Of a stretch of 16,807 bases of DNA, positions 1 to 6,147 are shown piece after piece. The stretch is taken from contig CAZRXS010000029.1 in the NCBI GenBank assembly GCA_964604145.1, positions 1-16,807 of the forward strand, given 5' to 3'. The notes under the pieces were generated by a model. That model saw only the letters and a program-made list of their open reading frames with translations. It had not been told where the DNA came from and searched no databases. The stretch's first letter is position 1. The number at the start of each line of letters is the position of its first letter. The position numbers and the translations under genes were made by a program. Source of the DNA: Gudongella sp964604145. GTDB taxonomy: Bacteria > Bacillota > Clostridia > Tissierellales > Tissierellaceae.

Positions 1-34
1 ATAATTTAAAGTAATAATTTTAAAGATTTCTAAT

Positions 35-74
35 AAAAAAACACCTCTTGGATTTTCCAAAAGGTGTTTTTTTT
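35..74 (-). terminator. Rho-independent terminator ending the surface-fibre operon
   Basis: An inverted repeat (AAAACACCTcTTGGA at about 38-52 against TCCAAaAGGTGTTTT at 56-70) has A runs on the left and T runs on the right. It would therefore terminate transcription from either side. On the minus strand it lies about 70 nt after the stop codon of the LPXTG gene, so it is the natural end of the operon. Nothing else was recognised in bases 1-34. Confidence 0.88.
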
Positions 75-141
75 AATTAGAGCATATTTCAATCACAAGA
101 CTATAACTTCTAGACTTTGTATATATATCTGATTAATTTAC

Positions 142-1041
142 TTACTCCTTATCTTTTATTCTAATTCCTATTCCTAACAACAAGCTACCTACAAAGTAAT
201 ATATCCCTGCTGGAATTGGTCCAGTTTTTGGAAGTATGGGAATATTTATAGGAATATCTAAAAGTGGTACCTCTTCTTCAGCTTGTTCTATCTCTTGATT
301 TACTCTAGGAACTTCTTCTTCAATTTCCATAATCTCTTCTAGTTCCTCTGGTTCTTTTACTTTATCAACTTTGTCTGGTCTCTTTGGTCTATCTGGTCTA
401 TCTGGTCTATCTGGTTCTTCAGGTTCTTCAGGTTCTTCTGGCTCCTCTGGTTCTTCGGGCTCTTCAGGCTCCTCTGGTTCTTCAGGCTCCTCTGGTTCTT
501 CGGGCTCTTCAGGCTCTTCATCTTCGCAACGTTGCTCTGCTGTAAATATCCACCTTACTCGTAAAAACTTTCCTTGGAATTCATTACCTGTCTCTGGCCC
601 TGGCAGATGCACAATAGCTCGCAATTCTTTTGTATCCCCTGGATTTAAATATCCAAGGCTTGTATTTGATTGAGCAAAGCTCTCCATTGAACCAGTAAAA
701 ATTTTATCTTCTCCATAATATATAGTTAAGATCATTTGTTTAAAAAGATCTGCTTGCCCATCAGCTGGTTTTGGACTCATTCTTTCAGTTTTTATAAATA
801 ATTCAAATTTGCAATCAAGAACGTTTTTTATATCTATTTTTGCCTCGTTTGTATCGCCTGGATTCATATTAGTAAGATTAAATAATTGCCTTCCACTTGG
901 TTTCACTTGGAGTCCAATATCATTTCCAATTACTTCAAGATTATCTGCATAGGAGGGATTTATTCCAAGAGTAGTCATCATTCCCATTATTAATGCGAAC
1001 ACTCCTAGAAATATCATTGATTTTGATAATAATCGTTTCAT
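142..1041 (-). CDS. LPXTG-anchored TasA/camelysin-like surface protein with EEP-repeat spacer
   Basis: A 299-residue secreted protein, probably covalently attached to peptidoglycan by a sortase. It has a Sec signal peptide (1-32, likely cleavage after SYA) and a β-rich domain (about 33-170). Then come a Glu/Pro spacer of twelve EEP triplets, an RPD/KRP stretch, a Glu-rich region, and a sorting signal: LPKTG at 270-274, a hydrophobic span, and a charged tail. Two landmarks, NMNPGDT and GNEFQGKF, recur in the neighbouring TasA-like protein (NVNPGDC, GNEYQGAV), so the domain is probably the same fold, but the signal peptide lacks the SipW-type GGTFAWFT motif. The start has a strong GGGAGG site 7 nt upstream. 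It is the last operon gene, before a strong terminator. No sortase gene is in the window. Inference: it anchors or caps the fibre made by the upstream TasA-like subunits. Confidence 0.85.
   Translation of the reverse strand: MKRLLSKSMIFLGVFALIMGMMTTLGINPSYADNLEVIGNDIGLQVKPSGRQLFNLTNMNPGDTNEAKIDIKNVLDCKFELFIKTERMSPKPADGQADLFKQMILTIYYGEDKIFTGSMESFAQSNTSLGYLNPGDTKELRAIVHLPGPETGNEFQGKFLRVRWIFTAEQRCEDEEPEEPEEPEEPEEPEEPEEPEEPEEPEEPEEPEEPDRPDRPDRPKRPDKVDKVKEPEELEEIMEIEEEVPRVNQEIEQAEEEVPLLDIPINIPILPKTGPIPAGIYYFVGSLLLGIGIRIKDKE
377..520. repeat. Tandem 9-bp coding repeats (EEP and RPD units)
   Basis: Twelve consecutive 9-bp units of the form GGYTCYTCN (plus strand) run from 413 to 520 and encode EEP. 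Next to them are three identical GGTCTATCT units (386-412) plus a variant, encoding RPD/KRP. Third positions vary between units in a pattern suggesting larger duplications of 27 and 45 bp. Any change in unit number keeps the reading frame, so the spacer length of the wall-anchored protein can vary between strains without inactivating it. Confidence 0.9.
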
Positions 1042-1080
1042 GCTTTTTCCTCCCTTGTTTAATATATTGACTTTATGTAT

Positions 1081-1111
1081 TACATATAGGCGGCTTAACC
1101 GCCCATATGTA
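1081..1111 (-). other. Intercistronic RNA hairpin without U-tract
   Basis: Arms TACATATAGGCGG (1081-1093) and CCGCCCATATGTA (1099-1111) flank a 5-nt loop. The single mismatch (A1088/C1104) becomes a G·U pair in the minus-strand transcript, giving a 13-bp stem in the operon mRNA. No U-run follows, so it is not an ordinary terminator. It lies between the second TasA-like gene and the LPXTG gene. A role in mRNA stability or in setting the subunit-to-anchor ratio is inference. Confidence 0.6.
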
Positions 1112-1147
1112 TATTGTTATATTCCCAACTGTTTATATTAATAGTTA

Positions 1148-1867
1148 TTAAACATCTCCTAAAGTTGTTGGATCTACTCCCCACTCATCTAATGCTGCGC
1201 CATTTGAACATTGGATGGCTTCTGCATTAATTGTAATAGTAAATACTGCACCTTGATATTCGTTACCCATACTCGGTCCATCAAAGCATATATGGCCGCC
1301 ACATGCTATTGGATCTGGGTCTGGCTCATCTGGGTCTGGGTCTGGCTCATCTGGGTCTGGACCAGGACAATTATGACCTAGCAATGGCCAGTATTTTTCA
1401 CCACATATTGGACAAGTTATCTTTCCGAAAAACATTGTTGACATTTCTTCTCCGCATGGTTCTTCACATGGCATAAAGGCAAATAAATCTGTGGTTCTAC
1501 CACCCTCAGCTGCTAGCTGTTCAATATAATAGAAATACCCATTATGCTCAACCCATTTATCACCAAGTTCATATGTTACTACATCAGTAGGTAAACCAGT
1601 ATGTCCAAATGCCATTTCCATATCAACTCTAACAAATGCACATTTACTTCCTGTGTTTTCTACATATACTACCTTTTCATAGCAATCTCCTGGGTTTACA
1701 TTAGTTGGTGGACAGAACTCATCAACTAATTCAATTTCTAATGTCCCTACTTCAAATTCATTTACTACTGGGCCTGCTGTTGCAGTAAACCAAGCGAAGG
1801 TTCCACCCGCTATAAGTAATACTGCTAACATCATACTTGTTACTAACATCATACTTCGCTTTTTCAT
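1148..1867 (-). CDS. SipW-dependent TasA/camelysin-like fibre protein, cysteine-rich
   Basis: A 239-residue exported protein. Residues 1-28 form a SipW-cognate signal peptide: lysine/arginine start, hydrophobic core and the hallmark GGTFAWFT (21-28), followed by NEFEVGTLEIELVDEF as in TasA/CalY proteins. The β-sandwich-like domain is interrupted at about 150-188 by CPICG…GHNC (C152, C155, H165, C167), a possible zinc-binding knuckle, and a DPDPDEP repeat. It resumes at GNEYQGAVFTITINAEA (201-217). Eleven cysteines are present (52, 62, 76, 134, 138, 152, 155, 167, 189, 194, 220), unusual for the family. The start is fixed by GGGAGG 7 nt upstream. The mRNA leader carries a c-di-GMP riboswitch, so synthesis is probably tied to c-di-GMP. 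By family, TasA-type proteins form biofilm fibres; fibre formation here is inference. Confidence 0.87.
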   Translation of the reverse strand: MKKRSMMLVTSMMLAVLLIAGGTFAWFTATAGPVVNEFEVGTLEIELVDEFCPPTNVNPGDCYEKVVYVENTGSKCAFVRVDMEMAFGHTGLPTDVVTYELGDKWVEHNGYFYYIEQLAAEGGRTTDLFAFMPCEEPCGEEMSTMFFGKITCPICGEKYWPLLGHNCPGPDPDEPDPDPDEPDPDPIACGGHICFDGPSMGNEYQGAVFTITINAEAIQCSNGAALDEWGVDPTTLGDV

Positions 1868-1895
1868 TTTTCTTCCTCCCTAAAATATTTATTAG

Positions 1896-1980
1896 TATCT
1901 GCAGCTAGGCTACCATCTCTAGAGAAGGTCCTGTGGCTTTGCGTCCTTAGATTTCTCTAAGTTTGCCAAACAACATATAT
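1896..1980 (-). promoter_or_regulatory. Cyclic di-GMP class I riboswitch (GEMM-I)
   Basis: Read on the minus strand, the leader shows the GEMM-I core in order: GGCAAAC, a 6-bp P2 stem CUUAGA/UCUAAG closed by a GAAA tetraloop (1946-1961), GGACGCAAAGCC (1946-1935), a P3 stem with CCU…AUGG resembling a tetraloop receptor, and GGUAGCC. Aligned to the Vibrio cholerae Vc2 aptamer, the ligand-contacting positions appear kept: G20 at 1966, A47 at 1939, C92 at 1901. G at position 20 fits the c-di-GMP type rather than the cGAMP (GEMM-Ib) type. P1 looks weak. The aptamer ends about 20 nt before the GGGAGG site of the downstream gene, with no U-rich terminator between, so control is probably at translation. 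Confidence 0.9.
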
Positions 1981-1992
1981 GTTAACGGAATC

Positions 1993-2021
1993 CTAATATC
2001 AGTCTGGATTAGAAAGGTAAA
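1993..2021 (-). promoter_or_regulatory. Candidate internal promoter ahead of the riboswitch
   Basis: On the minus strand, TTTACC (2016-2021) and TATTAG (1993-1998) are separated by 17 bp, each matching 4 of 6 sigma-A consensus bases. Initiation would fall near 1985, just before the riboswitch, so the distal two genes could have their own transcript. The match is moderate, and the riboswitch could instead sit inside the full operon mRNA. Confidence 0.35.
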
Positions 2022-2497
2022 CTAGAAATGCTCCATACGTCTTTCCAGGCCTTGTGCGCACTTTGGACTCCTTCTGCAACAACTTTAAGTGTAAGACTTG
2101 CTCCTTTATATTCTGCTGGTAAATCTTCTATTTCTATACTTTTAATTAAATTTGAAGTAATTTCATTTTTTTGCAAAGTATGTTTATAATAATAATATCC
2201 ATCCTTTTCTATCCAATAGTTTTCCTTAATATTTATATTTACATTTGAAATTGATAAATTCGGATTGCTCCATTGAGGCATCAACCTTACTCTTATATAA
2301 CAATCACTTGTCCCAAGGTTTTTAATCCTAATATCCTCTAATCCATTTTCTATTACCTTTACTTCAACTATTCCCATTTTAAATTTATTAGTTGCATTAT
2401 CTGGACTGGATGTAAACCAAGCGAAAGTACCACCAGCTACCATTGTAGATATTAAAAGAATAGCTGAGAAAATAATTAATTTGTTTTTCATATACAT
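2009..2497 (-). CDS. SipW-dependent TasA/camelysin-like protein
   Basis: A small (160-162 residue) exported protein with a SipW-cognate signal peptide: MKNKL start, hydrophobic core, then GGTFAWFTSS, followed by NATNKFKMGIVEVKVIE, the usual start of the mature TasA/CalY domain. The rest is a single β-rich domain ending in AWKDVWSISSLPF; an aromatic AW-containing end is common in this group. It has no cysteine-rich insert or spacer, unlike the 239-residue paralogue downstream. Two in-frame ATGs lie 6 nt apart (2497 and 2491). An AAGGA/AAAGGA ribosome site 8-9 nt upstream suits either; the second gives the more typical signal n-region. The gene begins 11 nt after sipW and its ribosome site overlaps the sipW stop, suggesting translational coupling. 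Family knowledge suggests a fibre subunit or accessory subunit. Confidence 0.85.
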   Translation of the reverse strand: MYMKNKLIIFSAILLISTMVAGGTFAWFTSSPDNATNKFKMGIVEVKVIENGLEDIRIKNLGTSDCYIRVRLMPQWSNPNLSISNVNINIKENYWIEKDGYYYYKHTLQKNEITSNLIKSIEIEDLPAEYKGASLTLKVVAEGVQSAHKAWKDVWSISSLPF

Positions 2498-2508
2498 CCA
2501 TCCTTTCC

Positions 2509-3039
2509 TTAAGCTTCTTTGGGCTGTCTTTTAAAAATAAGTGGTGCTATAAATGATATTATTCCAAGGGCTAGTATAAATACAATCCCTGGTGTACTAC
2601 TTAAAAATCTAAAGGCATAGCCTACTAATGGTATTGAAAGCGCTACTATTCCTATAACATTTTCTCTTTCAACAGCCATTGCATCCTCAAGATTGTTTGC
2701 ATCTCCTTGTGTTATAAAGTAGTCGTTATTTGGTCCAATTTCAACAACTCTGTGAGTAACTCTGCTTTTAGAATCGGCTCCATAATAAGTTAAAATATCC
2801 CCCATTACAATCTGATCTGGAGTCTTTTCATTTACTAAAATAAGCGAGTTCATTTTTATAGTTGGCTCCATACTTCCACTATCTACAACATATAGCCTAT
2901 AACCAAATAGCGATGGTTCCATTCCTGTAAATTTTGATTGTGCTGTTATAAGTATTAAGAAGACCATTACTAGCATAAATATCACAAATAATATATTTGA
3001 CAATATTTTTAAAGCTCTATTTTCTTTCTTCTCTATCAT
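2509..3039 (-). CDS. sipW: SipW-type (ER/archaeal-type) signal peptidase I
   Basis: A 176-residue membrane peptidase that removes signal peptides from TasA-like exported proteins. The catalytic serine is in VVDSGSMEPTI (Ser56), and the general base is a histidine in SRVTHRVVEI (His96) rather than the lysine of ordinary bacterial signal peptidases. The acidic residue is in TQGDANN (Asp113). This Ser-His-Asp layout defines the eukaryotic ER/archaeal/SipW group. Hydrophobic segments at about 13-33 and 147-168 place the active domain on the outer face of the membrane. The ribosome site GGAGG lies 7 nt upstream of the ATG and 15 nt separate it from the upstream gene. Its two probable substrates, both with GGTFAWFT signals, follow immediately. 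Confidence 0.95.
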   Translation of the reverse strand: MIEKKENRALKILSNILFVIFMLVMVFLILITAQSKFTGMEPSLFGYRLYVVDSGSMEPTIKMNSLILVNEKTPDQIVMGDILTYYGADSKSRVTHRVVEIGPNNDYFITQGDANNLEDAMAVERENVIGIVALSIPLVGYAFRFLSSTPGIVFILALGIISFIAPLIFKRQPKEA

Positions 3040-3054
3040 ATTATTACCTCCAGT

Positions 3055-4692
3055 TTAATCAGGATTTATTGGTTCTTCTTCAGGATCTTTGGGTGTTTGT
3101 ATTTCATCCTCTAATGTCGTTTTCTCAGTTTCTTTAGTCTTTTCATCTATCCGTTTCTTATCTTCTTTATTAGTAGGTTCTTCTGGAGGATCATCAGGTA
3201 TTATAACTTCTATTTGTTCTGGTTCTGCTTCTACTTCTTCTGCTTGTTCTTGATTCTCCGGCGGTTCTTCTGGTTCTTCTAATTCTCCCTTTTGTCCTAG
3301 ATTCTCCAGTGCTTCTTCCTGTTCTTCAGGTTTTTCTGGAACCTCTGGTTCTTCAGCCTTTACTGGAGGCTCAGGTTTTTCTGGAACCTCTGCTTCTCGA
3401 GCTTGTTCTGGATCTTCTGATCCTTCTGCTTGTCCTGGTGCTTGTGGGAATTCTGGTGTTGTTGGTAATGTTGGTTCTACTGGGACAGCTTGTGCTTGTT
3501 CAATTTCAACAACAACTTCTATTTCGAAATAAACTTCATCAATTCTCTTTTCTTCAATAATTTTCGTACGAGTATCAAATCCAAGCACAGACCTTTTTGC
3601 TATAGCCTCTCCGCCTATAAGTTTAGTGTCTTGGTTAGAAAACCACCTGCTATTATTCCTAGTGTGTTTAATTGTTTTAGATTTAGAGTTATTGTTTTTT
3701 GTAAGTTTAACTGAAATTTCTTTATTCAATTTATAATTCATGGGTGGTATAGACCGAATCTTATACTCTCCTAACCATAAATCATCTAATTTTTGTGTTT
3801 CTCCATTCTTTAAAGAAACAACATATAAGGTATCTTCTGGCCCTTCTATAAAAATATCAAACTCTTGATCATTGCTTTTTTCTCCTTTGACATCATTAGT
3901 TATTTCAATGGAACCCTTAATAATCTCTACTTCTACTATAAAAGCAAGTGACATATCAATCCGTCTTCCATCTACTTCGCCTGTGATATCAATTCTGTTT
4001 TCTATCTGTTCTAATTTATTAAAGCTATCTACTTTAAAGCTTCCATTTATAATTTCTTCTCCTGCTGATTTAAGATTCCCAATTTGCCCATTTAACCCTA
4101 AATCATCTGAGACTAAGAGTTCTGCGATATCTAAGTCTCCATTATTATTAAGTATAATTTTATAATTTAATATATCTCCATTTGAAACACTATTATCCAG
4201 CATTACTTCTGCTCTTAAAGCTAGCTTCTGAATCTGTATTTCTGTAACTAGTTCTGTTGGTGCTACTGGGGGTGCTATCTCTTCAACTGATTCATTGTTA
4301 TCTACTTGGTCTTTAGGCGCTTCAGGTGTTTCTGATTTTGTTGGAGTTTCTGGTTTTTCTGGTTTTTCTGGTTTTTCTGGATATACTGGAATTTCTGGTT
4401 TAAGTGTTTCTTCTGCTTCTTCCTCAGGTGTTTTCGATTTCTCAAGTGCTTCTGCTTCTTTCTCAGGTGTTTCTGTTTTTGCTTGATCTGCTGAAATATC
4501 TGGCTCAACAGGCGGTTCCTCTGTTTTTTCAAGTTCTTCTGACTCATTTCCTTCTATTTCTTGACCTTCATTAATAGAAGTTTCAGCTCCTGTTTCGTCT
4601 ACAAAATCCTCAGCACTAACAGAAATCCCCATGGATATAGTTATAGCAAAGGATAATATAAAAACTAAAACTATTCTAATTTTTCTCTTCAT
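3055..4692 (-). CDS. Secreted Glu/Pro-rich protein with DUF11-like and CnaB-like domains
   Basis: A 545-residue exported protein and first gene of the fibre operon. The start is ATG at 4692: GGAGG lies 8 nt upstream, whereas the TTG at 4710 lies upstream of that site and would not be used. A Sec signal (1-27, cleavage after VSA) is followed by an acidic Pro/Glu region with PEKPEKPEKPE repeats. A DUF11-like domain follows (about 157-256; SNGDILNYKIILNNNGDL), then a prealbumin/CnaB-like domain (about 258-335; KGSIEITNDVKGE … LGEYKIRSI). A region of unknown fold and a long E/P-rich C-terminal tail (about 400-545) complete it. There is no LPXTG or C-terminal membrane span, so it is released or held non-covalently. 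Its place ahead of sipW is where Bacillus has tapA, but I see no TapA sequence similarity. A scaffold or assembly role is inference. Confidence 0.8.
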   Translation of the reverse strand: MKRKIRIVLVFILSFAITISMGISVSAEDFVDETGAETSINEGQEIEGNESEELEKTEEPPVEPDISADQAKTETPEKEAEALEKSKTPEEEAEETLKPEIPVYPEKPEKPEKPETPTKSETPEAPKDQVDNNESVEEIAPPVAPTELVTEIQIQKLALRAEVMLDNSVSNGDILNYKIILNNNGDLDIAELLVSDDLGLNGQIGNLKSAGEEIINGSFKVDSFNKLEQIENRIDITGEVDGRRIDMSLAFIVEVEIIKGSIEITNDVKGEKSNDQEFDIFIEGPEDTLYVVSLKNGETQKLDDLWLGEYKIRSIPPMNYKLNKEISVKLTKNNNSKSKTIKHTRNNSRWFSNQDTKLIGGEAIAKRSVLGFDTRTKIIEEKRIDEVYFEIEVVVEIEQAQAVPVEPTLPTTPEFPQAPGQAEGSEDPEQAREAEVPEKPEPPVKAEEPEVPEKPEEQEEALENLGQKGELEEPEEPPENQEQAEEVEAEPEQIEVIIPDDPPEEPTNKEDKKRIDEKTKETEKTTLEDEIQTPKDPEEEPINPD

Positions 4693-4718
4693 AGAGGTCA
4701 CCTCCGACAACTAATTTA

Positions 4719-4736
4719 TGTAACCATTTTGTAACT
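4719..4736 (+). repeat. Pair of 11-bp-spaced TGTAAC repeats in the operon leader
   Basis: TGTAACC (4719-4725) and TGTAACT (4730-4736) are direct repeats with starts exactly 11 bp apart. They run in the opposite direction to operon transcription and lie between the predicted −10 and the first gene. They resemble the third repeat unit at the glycosidase promoter (TGTAACC, 6208-6214). They could be an extra site for the same regulator; the effect is unknown. Confidence 0.5.
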
Positions 4737-4751
4737 TTCACTGTTATCTCT

Positions 4752-4804
4752 TATATACCTAGAGTGATTACTAATTTATTTCGTTTAGATTTCATATTGA
4801 TTAC
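4752..4804 (-). promoter_or_regulatory. Fibre-operon promoter with four 11-bp-phased activator repeats
   Basis: On the minus strand, GTAATC (4799-4804), GAAATC (4788-4793), GAAATA (4777-4782) and GTAATC (4766-4771) start at exact 11-bp steps. They are followed after 8 bp by a −10-like TATATA (4752-4757). There is no TTGACA-like −35 at the right distance. In SARP-regulated Streptomyces promoters, direct heptamer repeats with 11-bp spacing replace the −35, with the last repeat about 8 bp from the −10. The match in geometry and the adjacent BTAD regulator make this a likely activator-dependent promoter. Confidence 0.65.
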
Positions 4805-4821
4805 GCACTTAATTTACACAT

Positions 4822-4853
4822 AAAAAAACCCTTGGAACATTGAAATTCCAAGG
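4822..4853 (-). terminator. Terminator of the BTAD regulator gene
   Basis: A perfect 8-bp stem (CCTTGGAA at 4830-4837, TTCCAAGG at 4846-4853) with an 8-nt loop is followed on the minus strand by GTTTTTTT. It lies about 20 nt beyond the regulator's stop codon and separates the regulator from the fibre operon, which needs its own promoter. Confidence 0.92.
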
Positions 4854-4874
4854 ATAATCTTATTTAAAATTATT

Positions 4875-6059
4875 TTATATTTTTTTAAATTTTATGTTTA
4901 GAGCTATATTATCATTAGGTTTTTTTGAATCAAAATATATTTTAAATCTATCAATTATGCTTTCAATATCTTCTTCTTTTAAACTGGATAACATTAATAA
5001 GAGTTGCTTGTCATTCCACTTTGTTATTACATCACAATTTCTCAGTCGTATATAAATTATATCAAGTAATATAAGCATAGCAGATTTAATATTATCGTCC
5101 ATCTTTTCAATATAACCAGTTTTTTCAACTGTAATAATACCTAGAAAAACATCATCTTCGATTTGTCTTTGCTTTAATCTCTTTTTAAAGTTATATAAAA
5201 ATTTAAAATATGAATTATCACAAATAAGCGCCCCTTCTAAATGGTTTGACTCTGCCAATACCTCATCTAAAACGCCTAGACTAATAAATGAATAATTCTT
5301 TTCTTCTCTTGACTTAATTTTTTTATATAGATCTTTTAGCCTATTGCTGGGCACCTCCCCAAGATCATTGTACATTTTAGTTGTGAAATATTTATAATGG
5401 TTTAATGCATATTGATTTTGCCCTAAATTCACTAAGGATTCAATAAAGAATATGTGGATTCTCTCTTCATAGGGTTTGAAAATTATCGCTTCTTCACAAA
5501 TAGAAATAATATGATTATTCATAGACTTTTCTTTTAGAACTTGCAAATACTGAATAAGACTATTTACATACAATCTATCTAATCGATTTCTAACTGGTAT
5601 TAACCAGTCCTTATAACCCAATTCACCCAAGAATTCTCCCTTATAAAGATTAACTCCCCTCTTGCAAATTTCTATAATCTCATCTTTATCTAAGCCTTTA
5701 TTATGACTATCTATGCAATTCTCCATCTCAATAAAATCCACCCAACAATTTTTTTCAAGCTGAAATACATAGTAGCCATCAATATAAGTGATGGTAAAAA
5801 AAGGCTCAATATTGTGTTTTTCAAAATCAATTATATTCCTAAGTCTTGATATTTGAGTCCTTAGCATATTTAAAGGCTCTTTGAAATTCTCCTCTTCGCA
5901 AATATCTTCAATTATATTCTCTGGTAAAAGTTTCTTCCCATTAAAAGTAAGGAAATATTTAAAAAGCTTCTTCAACCTCTGCTGGTTTCCAATAGATTGT
6001 AATATAGATTTATCGTCGATTCTTATATCAAAATCTCCTAGTGTATAGATTTTAACCAT
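4875..6059 (-). CDS. BTAD/SARP-type transcriptional regulator with degenerate GGDEF-like C-terminus
   Basis: A 394-residue cytoplasmic DNA-binding protein. The start is ATG at 6059, with AAAGGA about 9 nt upstream; an upstream in-frame ATG at 6113 would add 18 residues unlike the family. Residues 1-100 are an OmpR/SARP winged helix (MVKIYTLGDFDIRID start; LRTQISRLRNII; IDGYYVFQ wing). Residues about 105-250 are a helical bacterial transcriptional activation domain (CKRGVNLYKGEFLGEL, DWLIPVRNRLDRLY, ALNHYKYFTTKMYNDLGEVPS). Residues about 255-394 fit a GGDEF-like fold: IRLRNCDVITKWNDKQLLLML aligns with the GGDEF core, but NDKQL (349-353) replaces the signature, so no diguanylate cyclase activity is expected. 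Neighbouring promoters on both sides carry 11-bp-phased GTAAT repeats, pointing to local control and probably autoregulation. The ligand, if any, is unknown. Confidence 0.82.
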   Translation of the reverse strand: MVKIYTLGDFDIRIDDKSILQSIGNQQRLKKLFKYFLTFNGKKLLPENIIEDICEEENFKEPLNMLRTQISRLRNIIDFEKHNIEPFFTITYIDGYYVFQLEKNCWVDFIEMENCIDSHNKGLDKDEIIEICKRGVNLYKGEFLGELGYKDWLIPVRNRLDRLYVNSLIQYLQVLKEKSMNNHIISICEEAIIFKPYEERIHIFFIESLVNLGQNQYALNHYKYFTTKMYNDLGEVPSNRLKDLYKKIKSREEKNYSFISLGVLDEVLAESNHLEGALICDNSYFKFLYNFKKRLKQRQIEDDVFLGIITVEKTGYIEKMDDNIKSAMLILLDIIYIRLRNCDVITKWNDKQLLLMLSSLKEEDIESIIDRFKIYFDSKKPNDNIALNIKFKKI

Positions 6060-6147
6060 AATGGCACATCCTTTACAGCGATTATAAATAGAATACCCAC
6101 CATCATATAACATCTACCCTGTGTCAATTAAATGAAACTAATATGTA

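Noticed and set aside
413..520. Repeats considered as a CRISPR array
   Set aside because: The units are 9 bp, contiguous and in frame with a coding sequence; there are no spacers.
371..673. Plus-strand 100-residue open frame rich in Ser-Gly repeats
   Set aside because: It is the antisense reading of the EEP/RPD repeat region. It has no ribosome site, and its composition is explained by the 9-bp repeat.
1972..1983. 12-bp palindrome AACATATATGTT next to the riboswitch as an operator
   Set aside because: It is short, AT-only at the centre, and partly within the riboswitch 5' flank; there is no support beyond symmetry.
3309..3560. Plus-strand hydrophobic Leu/Val-rich open frame
   Set aside because: It is the complement of the Glu/Pro-rich tail of the secreted protein; the apparent membrane-like sequence is a codon artefact.
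4295..4547. Open frames on both strands over the N-terminal Pro/Glu region
   Set aside because: They are shadows of the PEKPEKPE low-complexity stretch, with no ribosome site and no recognisable protein.
4693..4710. Upstream TTG start for the Glu/Pro-rich protein
   Set aside because: The ribosome site GGAGG lies downstream of this TTG and is correctly spaced for the ATG at 4692.
6096..6127. TTGACA (6122-6127, minus) as −35 of the regulator gene
   Set aside because: The hexamer is perfect, but the nearest −10-like sequence (TATGAT) is only 14 bp away and no good −10 lies at 16-18 bp, so I do not list it as a promoter.
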